Translations under genes and position numbers: made by a program
Notes under the pieces: model-generated
Databases searched by the model: none
What the model was told of the DNA's origin: nothing
What the model saw: the letters and a program-made list of their open reading frames with translations, nothing else
Origin: Guyanagaster necrorhizus
Taxonomy: Eukaryota; Basidiomycota; Agaricomycetes; Agaricales; Physalacriaceae
DNA length: 64,000 nucleotides
Direction: 5' to 3'
Assembly (NCBI RefSeq): GCF_019112545.1
Contig: NW_025064954.1
Coordinates: 36,807 to 100,806, forward strand
Part shown: one piece after another, positions 22,256-34,850 of the stretch
Layout of the letters: each line of letters opens with the position of its first letter
Position numbering within the stretch: the stretch's first letter is position 1

Positions 22256-22610
22256 CAATCAGCACAGCCCTCTATGATCTGAAACATAAAATAATGTCCT
22301 GCAAGACAATTGGTCTATTGTGGATAATCACAATGCCCTAAGACAATGAGCACTATAGCACAGACATTTACAATTAGCAGTACTATATTTATTAAAAGGA
22401 CAAACAGTATAGAAGTAGTATAGCTAGCAATGGGTATCTCTAGTCCCGAACTATCCTTCATTCTATTGCTTCATCTCAAGTCAACTACTTGTATTGACTT
22501 TAGAATATAATATCTACCAACACATCAAGAAGACTTAAGCATGATTGTACAAATACAATATAGCACTTATTTATCATGTATTATAGAGCATGTGTCACTC
22601 AGGCCTAACA
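22256..22610 (+). repeat. Gypsy Y 3' LTR, 5'-truncated
   Basis: It aligns with the A LTR from about its position 95 to its end (CAGGCCTAACA). The first ~95 bp and the PPT are missing. The TATA region is present in altered form (gtatagaagtagtatag). Confidence 0.75.
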
Positions 22611-23057
22611 GTTCTCTCTGTGTGAGTTCAGGGTTGCATTGACTCTATTTGCACACTGGAGGTCATCACCCTCAATGCAACATTCCTTTCTAATCACTCC
22701 TTTTATATCTCCCTTTCAGCAGAATTACCTACTACTATAGAATCCAATGGTTCTTCAACTTGTATCATTCTGTGCTTTTTTGCCTTTATTGATTCTGGTT
22801 CTAGCCACTGCTTTATTGACACTAAGTATGTAGCTACTAATAAAATCCCTATTAAAGCTATCCCCAGTGTGCAACTTCAATTATTTGATAGCTCTATTGA
22901 GAGCTGTATATCTCAAATTGCAACTATCCCCATCTGTATCTCATCCAGAGACATCTTCCCCATTGACTTCTATGTCACTCCTCTGGATTTGTCTTACAAT
23001 CTTGTCCTAGGATGCAACTGGCTCTCTCACTACAATCCACTGATTGACTGGGCTGAG
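22611..23057 (+). pseudogene. Element Z, protease region
   Basis: This belongs to a Ty3/Gypsy lineage distinct from A-D. It has a retropepsin-like fold with the FIDSGSSHCFID active-site motif (DSG intact) followed by PIKAIPSVQLQLFDSS, FYVTPLDLSYNLVLGCNWLSHYNPLIDWA. Gypsy W inserts directly after DWAE at 23057 (TSD CTGAG), and the reading resumes at 35320. Z's 5' part is displaced by Y and not in the window. Confidence 0.85.
23053..23057. repeat. Target-site duplication of W, left (CTGAG)
   Basis: Matches 35320-35324 and frames W exactly. Z's reading frame rejoins across it. Confidence 0.95.
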
Positions 23058-23526
23058 TGTTATGATTTTTCCACATTTTATTTTTTATTTCAAAGAGTTG
23101 ACTCCTATCTTTGCTTAGTCATAGTGCTTAAACCAATGCTTAAAACTGTGAGACAGGGCTTAGTCATCACAACACACTTAGTTGGTCATTGTTTTTCGAT
23201 GCAATGGTAATGCTTGACAACAGACAATACCCTTTTGTAGGTAGCTTAATGATACTGGACAAAACACTCTATAATACCAGAATGCACAATTAGGTAGTTA
23301 TATCTTTAGATGAATGATGACTAGTATATAAGTAGCATAGCTCTTGCTGTAGTATTTCCAGCTTTGAGCTAAAGTTTATTTCCTCACTATCTTATCTCAA
23401 GCCAATCTAAAGGCCTTGAGACACAAAGCTATATAGCACATCAAGTGAACTCTGACATCATTATCTGAAGTGCAAGACAGTATCAGTTTATCATGTGTTT
23501 AGGTCATATGTCATTTGAGCTTAACA
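23058..23526 (+). repeat. Gypsy W 5' LTR
   Basis: 469 bp, TGTTATGATTTTTCC...GAGCTTAACA. TATA box tatataag at 23325 and agctttgagctaa at 23360-23372, 35 nt later. Confidence 0.93.
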
Positions 23527-23540
23527 ATTAGCTTAAAGCT
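23527..23540 (+). promoter_or_regulatory. Primer-binding segment of W (self-complementary type)
   Basis: ATTAGCTTAAAGCT, as in B, pairs with LTR 23360-23372 over 13 positions with one G-U. Confidence 0.6.
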
Positions 23541-23572
23541 TCTAGCTTCTCTTTCTCAAGCTCAGTTAAACT

Positions 23573-24028
23573 GTTGTTTCAGAGACTAACTGCAGTGAAC
23601 TAAAAAGCCTAAATGTGTGAATGGGTCACTTGCCTTGAGATTCCTCTCATCCTCTACTTTCATACATCAAAAGTAGATACAGAACTATAAATTATTAGAA
23701 TCTGAATCTAGATAAAACAGAGCTCAGTTTTGATAATGTTTAGATGGACTATATTAATATTGTATCTACATAAAACAGAGCTGGTATAATATAAGCAAAG
23801 AACAAATAATATGAATCTAATACTTACCTCAGTGTTGATGATGTATAAATAGACTGAGGTGAAGCTAAAGTACTATATATATATTTATACATAAATGTGG
23901 TCTCTTGAGGACAATAGAGAAAATAAGACAAAAAGAACAAGAGAAAATAGTAAGAGCAAAGATATAGTGGTGGCAGAGCAAATAAAGACAAAGTCCATTC
24001 TTAGCATCAATTAAATACCAACACTCCT
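23573..24028. other. Diverged E-like fragment and unassigned sequence inside W
   Basis: From about 23573 to 23720 the sequence follows the middle of E1 (about 17740-17880): ctgttgt, an actaactgcagtg block, tgggtcacttgc, and a cagaa.tataaat block, with many transitions. From 23720 to 24028 nothing is recognised apart from a repeated ataaaacagagct, the hairpin at 23826-23859 and an AT run near 23876. Confidence 0.5.
23826..23859. repeat. Short hairpin acctcagt/actgaggt
   Basis: ACCTCAGT (23826-23833) and ACTGAGGT (23852-23859) pair perfectly. The same eight-base arms are the core of the hairpin at 1590-1638. Confidence 0.5.
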
Positions 24029-24497
24029 TGTTAGATCCAAGCATCATGTGAACAGAAACACATGATAAGCAGCAGTCCCCTTGCACTTTGGGGGATTGAC
24101 TGAGTTCACTGATGCATATTCTGATTGGTGTGTCATAAGACCTTTGGATTGGCTCAAGTATAGAATAATGTAAGAATAAACTTTAGCTTGAAGCTGAGGA
24201 TTACCAGTAAGAGCAAGCCTCCTTAAATACTGTACAAGTCTGTGCTAATTATACTATTACTTATTGTGTATTGTCATGTCCATTGTGCTCTTTGTCCTTG
24301 AGCATTGTTACTATACATAAAAGATTGATTGTGCATTATCAGGCAGTGCTGTTGCATCAAAAGACAATGACTGATCTAATCTAATTGTGATGACTAAGCC
24401 TTATCTCATAGTTTTAAGTGCTCATTCTGGCACTCTGATTAAGCATAAATAGGAGTTAATTCATGAAAAGAATGAGAAGGAATAGAAAATCATAATA
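24029..24497 (-). repeat. Gypsy V 3' LTR
   Basis: 469 bp. On the minus strand it starts TATTATGATTTT and ends TTGGATCTAACA, preceded by the PPT aaggagagggtaa. Most similar to the X LTR. Confidence 0.88.
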
Positions 24498-24530
24498 TTA
24501 CCCTCTCCTTAAGGCTATTGTTCTGATGGC

Positions 24531-27500
24531 TTAATTTAGAAATAATTCATAGTTGCAAATTATGTTGTTAGCATCCATCCATTTTTTGTTTACCCACTGA
24601 TTTGATTTGGGGCCATAACTCTTTCAGCTGACCAGATAATCCACAATCATTGTTATACCTTCTCCTTTTGCCTTTACTTTTTATAATTTATAGTTTAAGA
24701 TCTGATCAATTTTGTAGTGTTCTTCATCATTGATCAGGTTGGATAGCAGAGGCAGGGGTTGTTCCTGGTTCAGAAATGCTGAGGCCATGTAGGGCATTAA
24801 TAATACCTCATTAAAGACATCATAGATTTTCCAGATTGTGGGTAGCTTGAGTTGTTAAGATGAGGTGCCAATTTTAGCCAATATTGGAAAGAGGCCTGTC
24901 CTTTTGTCAGCAAGCTTTTGCTTTGGATAGGGTAGATGAAGATTTGTTGTATCCAGTCAAACTTTATTATTGGCTGAATAGTTGTGGGCCATGTGGTGAT
25001 GTTTATCATACTGCTTTTTTATAATAGAAGCAGCTTTTTCAAGAGCTGCCTTTGTTTTGTTGTGAATCCTTATCATCATAGTGCCAAAGTCAGCAGAGGC
25101 AGAGGTTGTTGCATGGATTCATTTGGTTTTGGCAATGTTAGAGTGTTGACCATGATTGATGAAGAAGAGTGTTTTGCCAGTTGCTGAATAAATTTGGTTG
25201 TTATGTTAGAATGCAGTGAGTATAAGCCATTCTGTCCAGTCATCTTAGCAGTAGTTGATAAAGAGGCAGAGATATTTTTCCACCTCTTGGTTAGCTCATT
25301 CTGTCTGTCTGTCTGTTTGTGGATGATAGGCAGTAGATGTATTCTGCTTGATATTTAATAGGCAATATAGGTCATCAAAGAACTTTGAGATAAATTGAGA
25401 TCTCTGGTCCAAGATCACAACTTGAGGCATACTGTACTTAGCATACACCTTGTTCCATAGTATCTTTGTCCAGCCTTCCAATATGAATTCCATAAAGCAG
25501 ATAGTTAGAATGATTGCCTTTGAGAACTGATTGACAATGATGATAATTGTGTCATATCTATTGCAGTCTGGCAGGCCAGTGATCATATCTATAGAGATAT
25601 GAGTCCAGAGTGTTTGTGGGATTTTGTTAGGGTGTAAGAGTGCTGTCCAGCTCTGAGTTGAAGATTTTCTCTGTTGACAGGCTTCACAAGCCTTTACATA
25701 TTGTTCTATCTTTGACCCTAGTTTCAGCCACCAGTATTTGCATAATACTAATTCTTTGGTCTTAGCAATGCCAGGGTGGCTAGCAGTTATGTGATCATAG
25801 CAGGTGGCAATGATCTTGCCTTGCAAGGCATGATCTCAGAGAATGTAAATCCTTCTATTATACTGAATCATTTCTTTCTCTTTTGTTAACTCTCATTCAT
25901 GGTTCAGGGCCAGGACTATCTACTGATCCTATTTAGCCATGTCTTAGGTGGTGCTTTTGATCTGTTCATGGATTTCTTTTTTTGTGGGCATGATCATAGT
26001 CCTAAAGTGTTCCAGATGCAGGAGTATCACTCCCTCATTATTGTGTCCTCTCTAATCATGATCCACCTGTTGGCTGAGCAAATCCACCTTCTTGTTTGCA
26101 GTTCCTGCTTTGTAATACAGAGTGTACTGATATTGGCTCAGTTCTGTGACCCAGCATGCCTGTTGACAGTTTAATTTTTGCAGTTGTCAGAAGTCATATA
26201 GATTCTGATGATCAGTTCAAACCTCAAACATTTGGTTTGCTCCAATCAAATAATGCCTCCACTCTTCAAGGGCCAGCATTATGGCTAACAGTTCTTTATC
26301 ATAAATTTCATAGTTCCTTTCTATTGTTGAAAGGGCCTTAGAGAGGAAGGCTACAGGTCACCATCTTCTGTCTTGCTTCTGTGAAAGTACTATGCCAATT
26401 GCTCCCTCACTAGAGTCAGCTTTGATGTGGAATTTTTCTTCCTGCATTGGTATAGCCAATATGACATCCTCCATAAGTCATTGTTTGAGATCTCAGAAGG
26501 CCAGTTGTTGGGAATAGATTCATACCCATGGGGCATTCTCCATAAGCTGTGTCATGGGGTGAACAATTTTGCTGTAATCATGGATGAATTGTCAGTAGAA
26601 ATTCATGAACCTCAAAAAGGACTGAAGTTCCTTTTTCTTAGTCAGTTCTGGCCATTCCATGACTCCAGCCATCTTGATTGAGTCCATTCATATGCTCTCT
26701 TCACTAATAATAACCCTCAGGTATTCAGTTTCCAGGACCTTGCATTTTTCTGCTTTGAGGAATAACTTATGCTTCCTCATTAAGGCCAGTATCTATCTTA
26801 CTAGCCTTCTGTGTTTCTCCTTTGTCTTGGACATGATTAGGATATTGTCAAGGTATATTGTTACTTTGTTGATTGTGATAAGGTCCTTGAAGATATCATT
26901 CATCATCCATTGGAAGGTTGTGGGTGAGTTAGTGAGTCTAAAGAATATGACAGTTGACTTGAATAGTCCATGGTTAGTTCTGAATGCAGCCTTTCATTCA
27001 TCTTCTTTTTTGATCTATATGTTGTTATACCTCTATCAGACATCAAGCTTTGTGTAGTCTTTGATGCCCCTAAGTTTGTCTATCAACTCCAAGATTAATA
27101 GTAAGGGATATCAGTTTTTGATGGTCATATCATTGAGTTTTTGATAGTCCTGGACTGGTCAGAGCTTATCATCCTTTTTTTTGATGAAAAAGAATGAGGA
27201 TGCTATGAGAGACTTCAATGGCCATATCCTCTCACTAAATAAGTTCTCATTGAGGAACTTATTGAGCTCTTACTATTCATTATGTCTGAGAGGATATGTT
27301 TTACAGTCGAGGTTAGCATTAGCATTTGAGACTAGCTCAATGGCATGATCCTATGGCCTTGGTTGTAGGAGTTTGTCAAAACTCTCTTTCTCAAAGAGGT
27401 CCTTGAAATCCTGTGTCTATTCTAGTATCATCTCTTTGAATGTTTTTTTCTCTCTCTTCTCATATGCTCTGGCCACCAAATCACTAGCATGATGTGTGGT

Positions 27501-27790
27501 CTGAAGGTGGATTTTCTGTTGTATGTTGATGATGAGAATAGTTTTGCTATCCTCTATCTCTTCATTCCAATGATTCTTAGAGTCTCTGTCAGGCAGTTCA
27601 AATAGTATTTTTCAACATTTACAGCACACAAAGATGATTCTTCTTGTCTTCCAGTTAACCAGGAGATTGTGCCTGACTAACCAGTCATGTCTGAGAAAGA
27701 CTTTCTTCATACTGAGATCTGTTACTACTAGATCAATCCATTTAGAGCTACTACTGTACTTACTAAGAGAAATCTAATATAGTAGTTTCA
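24531..27790 (-). pseudogene. pol of V (protease end to chromodomain)
   Basis: Read on the minus strand: SKWIDLVVTDLS..FLRHDWLVRHNLLVNWKT (post-protease), then RT with many stops and the catalytic motif as YLDN near 26845. RNase H follows. The integrase is open for 176 codons (25826 down to 25296) with an HHCC finger (CYDHITASHPGIAKTKELV...CEACQQRK), IDMITGLPDCN, VVILDQRSQF and TDRQTE. A chromodomain remnant (SYGPKSNQWVNKKWM) ends at TAA 24531-24533. Confidence 0.85.
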
Positions 27791-27859
27791 ATGCATAAGA
27801 CTCCATTCTGGAGTCTCTTGCAAATTATTCTCATGCATGTCACTATTTGATGTATATAT

Positions 27860-29156
27860 TCTGTTTTGAGTTGAGACTGTTCCAGGCCCTCAGGGTTATG
27901 TCTGGGAAAGAAACACATAGATACTTGCTCTAACTCCTGATAGCAATTATCAGAAACAATAGCAACTCTTGGGCCACAGGATTCTGAAGACTAAGACCCA
28001 ACATATCCATCCCATATGTTGAGCATATAAACATCTCCAGCTACATTCCTACAATGAGGGCCACTCTCTCAACTGCACCCTCTGAGCCCAGTGTTGGACA
28101 CTATGCTAGAGACTTTCTTGATGCCTCTAAGGTGGCTTTAAGGAAGCAAAGTATCTTACCAAATGACAACCATGGATCCTTATATATAACCCTAACAGAA
28201 AGTGGAGAATCTTTCCCCACTGAGCTTTACATCAGAAATCAAAGCATAGACAGTAAGAGAGGAAGAACAGGTGTCATCAGAACAGATGATGTATATTTTG
28301 CCAATGACAGTGACAAGTGATGATATTGGAGAAATATCATCTTTGAAGTTGAGTGAATGGAGTGGCACTAGAGATGCTGTGAGGCTTGCAAAGCAAGATA
28401 TATATATGGCTCATCAGGCTTAGTACAACCAACTGACTTCATCAACTCAGTCCTCCTCTCAGAGAATGAAATTCAACACACAGACTCTCTTGCTGAGTAT
28501 GTTCAGGAGCAGACATATATCAAGTATAAGACAGCAAGAGAGGATGCCCTCTTCAGGCAATATCTCCAAGCTTGAGATATGACAGATTGGAGAAGAGGCT
28601 GGGAGAGCCCTAGAACCTCCACTCCTGACAGAACCCTTATCAACTCTCTTGACACTCTGTTCTAGGAACCTAGCACTCCTGCTGTATCTGAGCCTGATCT
28701 GTGGGCAGTACCCCCTGAAAGCATTATCTATATAGACAATATCCACTGAAGAGCATTGCACAATCTCAACAATGACTGTCTGCTATCTTACAGGACTGAC
28801 TCAATCACCAATACTGACAATATTCTGACTCAAAAAAGTGACCTTTCAAGCATGAGAGGAGACCTCAGAGGTAACAATGAGCATTTGACCCCACCAGAGA
28901 TCTCAAGTGAGTCCTAGATAGACACATCACAATGCTCTTCCTTTAACCCCACTTCTATCAAAACTTCCACTGATATCACAGAGCAGTGGCAGCAGAAGCA
29001 GCAAGAAATGAGGCAGAAGAGCAGCAGCAGCAAAGGAGACAGCCTTTTCCTCACCTCAGATCCAGCAACACTGGACCCAGTACTCAGCAGCAGCAGCAGC
29101 AGCAGCAGCCAGGTTGCTCTAGATATCTATAACCTGCATGACAGTTCCCTCCTTGA
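27860..29156 (+). pseudogene. ORF1 remnant of W
   Basis: W resumes here after V and aligns with ORF1 of C and D from the aactcttgggc..aggattt block (about 27964) onward. SVGHYARDFLDASKVAL matches the ARDSLDA block of B and D. The N-terminal transmembrane part is missing. Frames shift, so indels have occurred. It ends at the conserved CCT TGA GG at 29151-29158, after a CAG repeat. Confidence 0.55.
29085..29108 (+). repeat. (CAG)8 microsatellite
   Basis: Eight CAG units (a serine run in the gag frame) just before the ORF1/gag junction of W. C has a shorter CTG/CAG run at the matching place (about 48315-48330), so a codon repeat here is a family trait that expanded in W. Confidence 0.9.
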
Positions 29157-30833
29157 GGAGAATGAGAGCAAGATAGATAACAGGGGAGAGCTCAGAAATA
29201 GGGATGAGGACCCTCTCTCTGAATGAGAGAGTATATTCATAAAGTGACTGATAGAAGAGGAGCTAGCCAGGAAGGTGCAGAAGAAGTGCCAGAGTAAGTT
29301 TTCATGGCTGTACCAGAAAGGGGCAGTCACATTATAGATGGATGACATCTGATTGGTGTCACCCATGAGACAAAGGTATACCACCACTGACAGAGTTAAG
29401 CACATGAACATTATTCAGTATGTAGCCATCAAGTGGGCTATTTTTATTTATAATAAAAATTATTTAAGAGATCATCTAGCACCATCACCAGTATACAAGT
29501 CAAGATTCAACATCAAATCTATATCATGAATGCCAAGTGTGGCACTCAGCCAGGCCATCTATATGGTACTATCAATCTGAACCAACTCCTCTTGATATAC
29601 ATTTGCAACCTTGGCCATCCACAGTATGGCATCTCAGCTTATACAGAGCTGACCCAAGCCAAGAAACCCTTATCAGAATCTATGAGCACAGCTCATGCAC
29701 TGACCCTTTGCCAGTCAGCTGCTATCAGACAAGGCTGAGGAGAGCAGAAAAGCCTCAGAAGCATCCTTGCCTGAAGAAGATGACTCTGAAGCATTAGAAC
29801 TAGGGTTTACAATCTAGAATAGACATATTGTGCACAAGAAGGCACTGACACTGAGAAGTCTCATCACCAATGATGGCTCTCTCCACTCTTTTTCAGAATC
29901 TCTGACATCCTGAAATGTCTCTCCATTCAGCAGGATCCTAAATCCAATGATAGCACTTGTGGTTGATGTGATCATACTAAACTGCAAACCAGTCCTCATC
30001 AGAGAATCTTGCTCCTTCAGAGGAGTATCTGACAATATCAACTGATTCCTCACTGATTGTGACTAGTACTTCTAAGTATTCACCTCATACTTTCTCCTCA
30101 ATATATATAAGATGATATTTGCCTCCACACATATGGAAGACAAGGCAAAAACATGATGGGTACTTCTAGCCTCCACATTCTGGTCAATCACATGACAGCA
30201 CCACTGGATGCTCTCATGGCCAGTGTTCAAACAAATAATCATCAATAAATTTACTGATCTGGCAGTGCAGAAAGTACACAAACAAAAAATAAAAGACTAC
30301 AAGATGGAAGACAAGCCTGCTACTGAATACTTTAATGAGCTGAAATGACTCAGCAAACTTGCTGGAGTCTAAGATGACATTGCCAACACTGGGTGAATGG
30401 TCAAGTACATAAAGATGGGAGCACTGGTCTCTTATCTAAAGATGATCTCAGACATCAGTGAGATGTCCTGAAAGAGTATAATGAATGGAAAACCTGAATC
30501 ATCAGAATATATAAGGAAAGGCAGCAGCAGAAGGCAGAACAGACCACTCTATCAGAGGGACAACAGAAGAGTTCAGAACAGGGCCCAAAATCCACTCCTT
30601 CTAATCTGACCACATCTGCTAAGCCTGGCAGCTTGACCCCAACTTCCTCATATAGTGAGAAGAAAACCAGTATGAGCACAACATTTATCAGAATAGATAA
30701 GCCTATAGACATGGATTGGCTCAAGCATATCTGAGAAGACATCCAGGCACAAATCATCAAGTTGCAGAAGGAAGAAGAAGCTCTCAGACTGGATACCAAG
30801 GTTGAGGAGGTAAAAGATGGAGCTAGACAGTGA
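29152..30833 (+). pseudogene. gag of W with deleted zinc knuckle
   Basis: The Gag domain is readable near 30010-30420 (SFRGVSDNIN.FLTDCD.YF.VFTSYFL, EDKAKT.WVLLASTFW, FKQIIINKFTDLAVQKVHKQKIKDYKMEDKPATEYFNELK). The segment that should hold the CCHC motif is gone. The sequence goes from KPIDMDWLK directly to EDIQAQIIKLQKEEE near 30710-30760. It ends CAG TGA at 30831-30833 in the conserved gag/pol junction (taaaagatgg, then gtgagtgattcc). Confidence 0.8.
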
Positions 30834-33800
30834 GTGATTCCACTGACTCAGCTATAATAACAAGTGGTGTATCACAAGCAGATGCAGAATGGACTGATAT
30901 TATCTCTGTAGTACCATCTATGTCTAAATTATGCATGCATTCAAATATATCTGACTTCACCACTTAATAACAAGAATCACTTAAGGAACAAACTCAATCA
31001 CCTATGGGCTGAACAGAGGCAGTAAGCTCCACCATCACATGGCTCAAACTATTCAACATAGAATGGACTTGGTGAGCTATCAGGAATGCAAAGGATGAGG
31101 CTGCAGCAAAGGCTGTGCTTGAAAACTGGATTCACAAAACTCAAGCCAAAGAAGTGGTTGATGAGATGATAGAAGGAATGAGAAAAGCCAAGTGATGCCA
31201 AGCCTTAGAATAGCTCAACAAACTCTGAGGACCATAGAAATTCATCTGATGATTCAAAACCCTGTGTCAGAATCTTTTGGCAAAGACCCAAATTGAGACA
31301 CTCACATCTCAAAATACTCATACAGTCACCATATTAATTGACAGTGGGTGCACCAGCAGTTCAATTAATCATGCTTTCATCATCAAGCACAATCTTCCTA
31401 CTCAGGCCATGGCAGCCTCAATCCTAGTATATAATACAGATAGAACCAAGAATCAAGTCAGTTCAATTACTGAATTTGTTGAACTCAGACTCACAATCAG
31501 TGATCATTCTGAGAGAATTGACTTGGCTATGACTAATCTAGGAGCCAAGGAGATTTTTCTTGGTCATGACTAGCTGACCTGCCATAATCTGCTTATTAAC
31601 TGGAAAACTGATTGGATCACATTTGCAAGGTGTTGCTGCTGAAGGATCCCATTTGAACTACCTGATGAAGATCCTGAGGACCAGTGGAATGAAGAAATAG
31701 AGGATAGTGAAACAATTCTCACTGTGGACCTACAGAAGGTCATTCATATTTGAGCCATGTATCACACCAATGATCTGGCTGCAAAGGCTAATGTGGAGAA
31801 GAAAAGCAAAATGTTTGAGAAGATGGTATCTGAATAGATACATGACTATCAGGACCTGTTTGACAAAAAAAGCCTTGCTGAACTATCCAACCTGAAACTA
31901 TAGGATCATGTCATTAAGCTAATCCCAAACACTAATGCTAATTTGGATTGCAAAGTATATCCACTTAGCAATAATGAGTAACAAGAGCTCAATAAGTTTC
32001 TGGAAGTGAATCTCTCCAGTGGACAAATATAGCTATCAAAGTCTCCAATGGCTTCCTCTTTCTTCTTTGTGAAGAAGAAGAATGGCAAACTTCAACCAGT
32101 ATAAGATTACCAGAAGCTCAATGAGATGATGATCAAGAATCGTTATCCACTTCCATTGATCTCTGAATTAATAGACAAGCCCTAAGGTGTCCAGTATTAC
32201 ACTAAATTAGATGTCCACTGGGGATACAACAATGTGTGCATCAAAGAGAGTGATGAATGGAAGGCCACCTTCTGCACTAATTGAGGATTGTTTGAGCTGA
32301 CAGTCATATTCTTTGGTCTCACCAATTCACCAGCCACTTTCCAGTGGATGATGAATGGCATTTTCAAAGATCTCATTGCTATGAGAAAGATCACAATCTA
32401 TCTCAAAGATATTTTTATCATGTCAAAGGCCAAAAAGAAACATCATCAACTGGTCTAACAAGTATTAGCCCTCATGAGGAAACACTGATTGTTTCTCAAG
32501 GCTGAGAAGTGCAAATTCAAGGTACTCAAAACAGAGTATCTCAGGGTCATTATTAGCAAAGAGAGCATCAAGATGAACCCTGTCAAGATGTTAGAGATAA
32601 TAGAGTGACCAGAACCCACTAAGAAGAAGGAATTACAATCTTTTTTGAGTTTCACTAACTTCTACCAACAGTTTATCCAGGATTACAGCAAAGTGGTCCA
32701 TCCTATGACCCAACTTATCAGCAATGCACTATAGGCCTGAGGCTCATCTCAACAGTCAGCATTTAATGACCTTAAGCAATGATTGATAGAAAATATAGTC
32801 TTGGCCATTCCAACACAAGATGGAAAATTCTGCATCAAAGCCAATTCAAGCAAAAGTGCCATTGGCACTATTCTCTCCCAAGAACAAGAGAGTCAATAGT
32901 GCTCAGTGGCATTCCTATTCAAGGCATTAACTATCATAGAATGCAACTATAAGATATATGACAAGGAACTTCTTATCATAATGCTTGCTCTGACTGAATG
33001 GTGGCATTATCTAATTGGATTGATCTAGACCTTTGAGATCTAGACTGATCATCAAAATCTCTGATACTTCTGAGTATCCCAAAAGTTGAACTGCTGATAA
33101 GCTCAATGGGTTACAGAATTATTGGAATACAACTACATGCTGCACCACAAAGCCAGTGCAGCCAACAAGAAGGTAGATCTGCTCAGTAGGAGAGCAGACC
33201 ATGACTAAGAAGGAGACAACAATGAAAAAGTGGTTATATTGAAGTCTGAGCACTTCTGCATCATGATCATGCTGATGGAAGAAGAGATCCATGAGCATAT
33301 TAAGAGCATGATCCAAGACACTCATAAATGGGACCAATGAGTGGTCCTATCACTCAACCACAAATGAGAAATGAAGAAGGGGGATGGGATGATCTGCTAC
33401 AATGGCCAGATCTATATTCCCCAAGATCAAGCCCTTCAGAGTGAGATTATCACCACATGCTATAACTATACTACTGCTGAACACCCAGAGATTGCCAAGA
33501 CAAAGGAGCTCATGCTCTGAGAATATTGGTGGCCAAAGATGAGCAATGATATCATACAATATATCAAGGCATGCAAAGTATGCCAAAGAGGCAAATCATT
33601 GATATAGCCATGGGCCATACTGCTCCACCCAAATGAGATTCCATCATCACCTTGGACCCACATTTCAGTAGACAAGATCACTGGACTATCAGACTGCAAT
33701 GGCTATAATGCTATCTTTGTCATAGTTGATCAATTTTCAAAGGTGATCATACCAATCACTTGCTTGATGGAGTTAACATTGGAGGGATGGATGAAAATCC

Positions 33801-34729
33801 TATGGGATGAGATCTATGCTAAATATAGGATGCCTCAAGTAGTCATCTCAGATAAGGGGTCACAATTTGTCTCCAAGTTCTTGGACAACCTATACTGGCT
33901 CCTCAACATTAAATGAAACACATCAACTGTATATCACTCCCAAACAGATAAACAAACAGAATAGATGAACTAAGAGATGGAGAAATATCTCTGTCTCTTT
34001 ATCAATTATCAACAATATAACTGGGTAGAATGGCTGATACTGGCTGCCTTTCAACACAACAATAGAATTCACTCAGCTATCAGCAAAACCTCATTCTTTA
34101 TCAATTATGGACAACATTCTAACATCATCCAGACCAAACAGCACAGCACTACAATATCCACCTTGAGCAAATTTGCAGCAACAATGGTAAAGATTCACTC
34201 TGAAATGCAAGCAGCCCTCACTAAGGCCACAGAAACAATGAAGAGGCAATACAACAGACACCAAAGACCTGCACATAAATATTCAGTCAATGACAAAGTC
34301 TGGCTGGATACAACAAACCTTCACCTTCCATGCCCAAAATGTAAACTCACCAACAAACAAACTGGATCTTTCCTCATTCTCACAAAGGTTGGCAACTCTG
34401 CCTACAAATTATGACTGTCCTCAACCTGGAAGATATATGATATCTTTAATGAGATATTATTAACACCATACATTGCACCAGCATTTTCAAACCAAGAATA
34501 TCCACCTTCTTTGCTATCAGAGTTAATCAATGATGAGGAACACTATGAAGTTGATCAAGTTCTAAACTACAAACTATGAAAAGTGAAAGCTCACAGTGAG
34601 GGAATATGAACCACAGTTGACTATTTAGTCAGTTGGAAGGGCTACAGCCCTGAATCTAACCAATAGATAAACAAATGGCATATGAATGCTAATGATGCCA
34701 TCCATAATTATGAATTATTGCTGAAATGA
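30830..34729 (+). pseudogene. pol of W (PR-RT-RNaseH-IN-chromodomain)
   Basis: The protease motif ILIDSGCTSSSINHAF is intact in a 98-codon open stretch (31277-31573). The RT catalytic box is YLKD (near 32398), so it is inactive. RNase H and HHCC regions are readable. The integrase core has DKITGLSDCNGYNAI, VVISDKGSQF and a damaged QTDKQTE box. The C-terminal module is open from 33977 to 34414. The chromodomain VDYLVSWKGYSPESNQ is near 34615, and the frame ends at TGA 34727-34729. Stops throughout. Confidence 0.9.
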
Positions 34730-34850
34730 CCAATATAATAGTCAATGTCTTTATGAATCTTATGAAAAGAAGGGCAGGTTATCTGCTTTCATAATGTCTA
34801 CACTTATCTCTAAATTAGCTATTGGGACAATAGTCTTAAGGAGAGGGTAA

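Larger units (their letters stand above)
20355..22610 (+). mobile_element. Gypsy Y, 3' portion with truncated LTR
   Basis: Y is the host of X. This portion covers C-terminal RT through chromodomain and a partial 3' LTR. It is heavily decayed, with a large integrase deletion. It is itself inserted in element Z, whose protease begins directly after the LTR. The rest of Y is beyond X and outside the window. Confidence 0.85.
24029..27850 (-). mobile_element. Gypsy V, 3' fragment (antisense, inside W)
   Basis: On the minus strand this runs from the end of the protease through RT, RNase H, integrase and chromodomain to a complete 3' LTR. ORF1, gag and the 5' LTR are missing. The 5' break lies between about 27790 and 27860, where W's ORF1 remnant begins. 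No matching TSD was found, so it may have arrived by rearrangement rather than simple insertion. Confidence 0.8.

Noticed and set aside
19892..24497. X and V LTRs as the two ends of one element
   Set aside because: They are similar but on opposite strands, each has its own PPT and chromodomain, and no TSD is shared. X's 5' arm is at 53102-57323.
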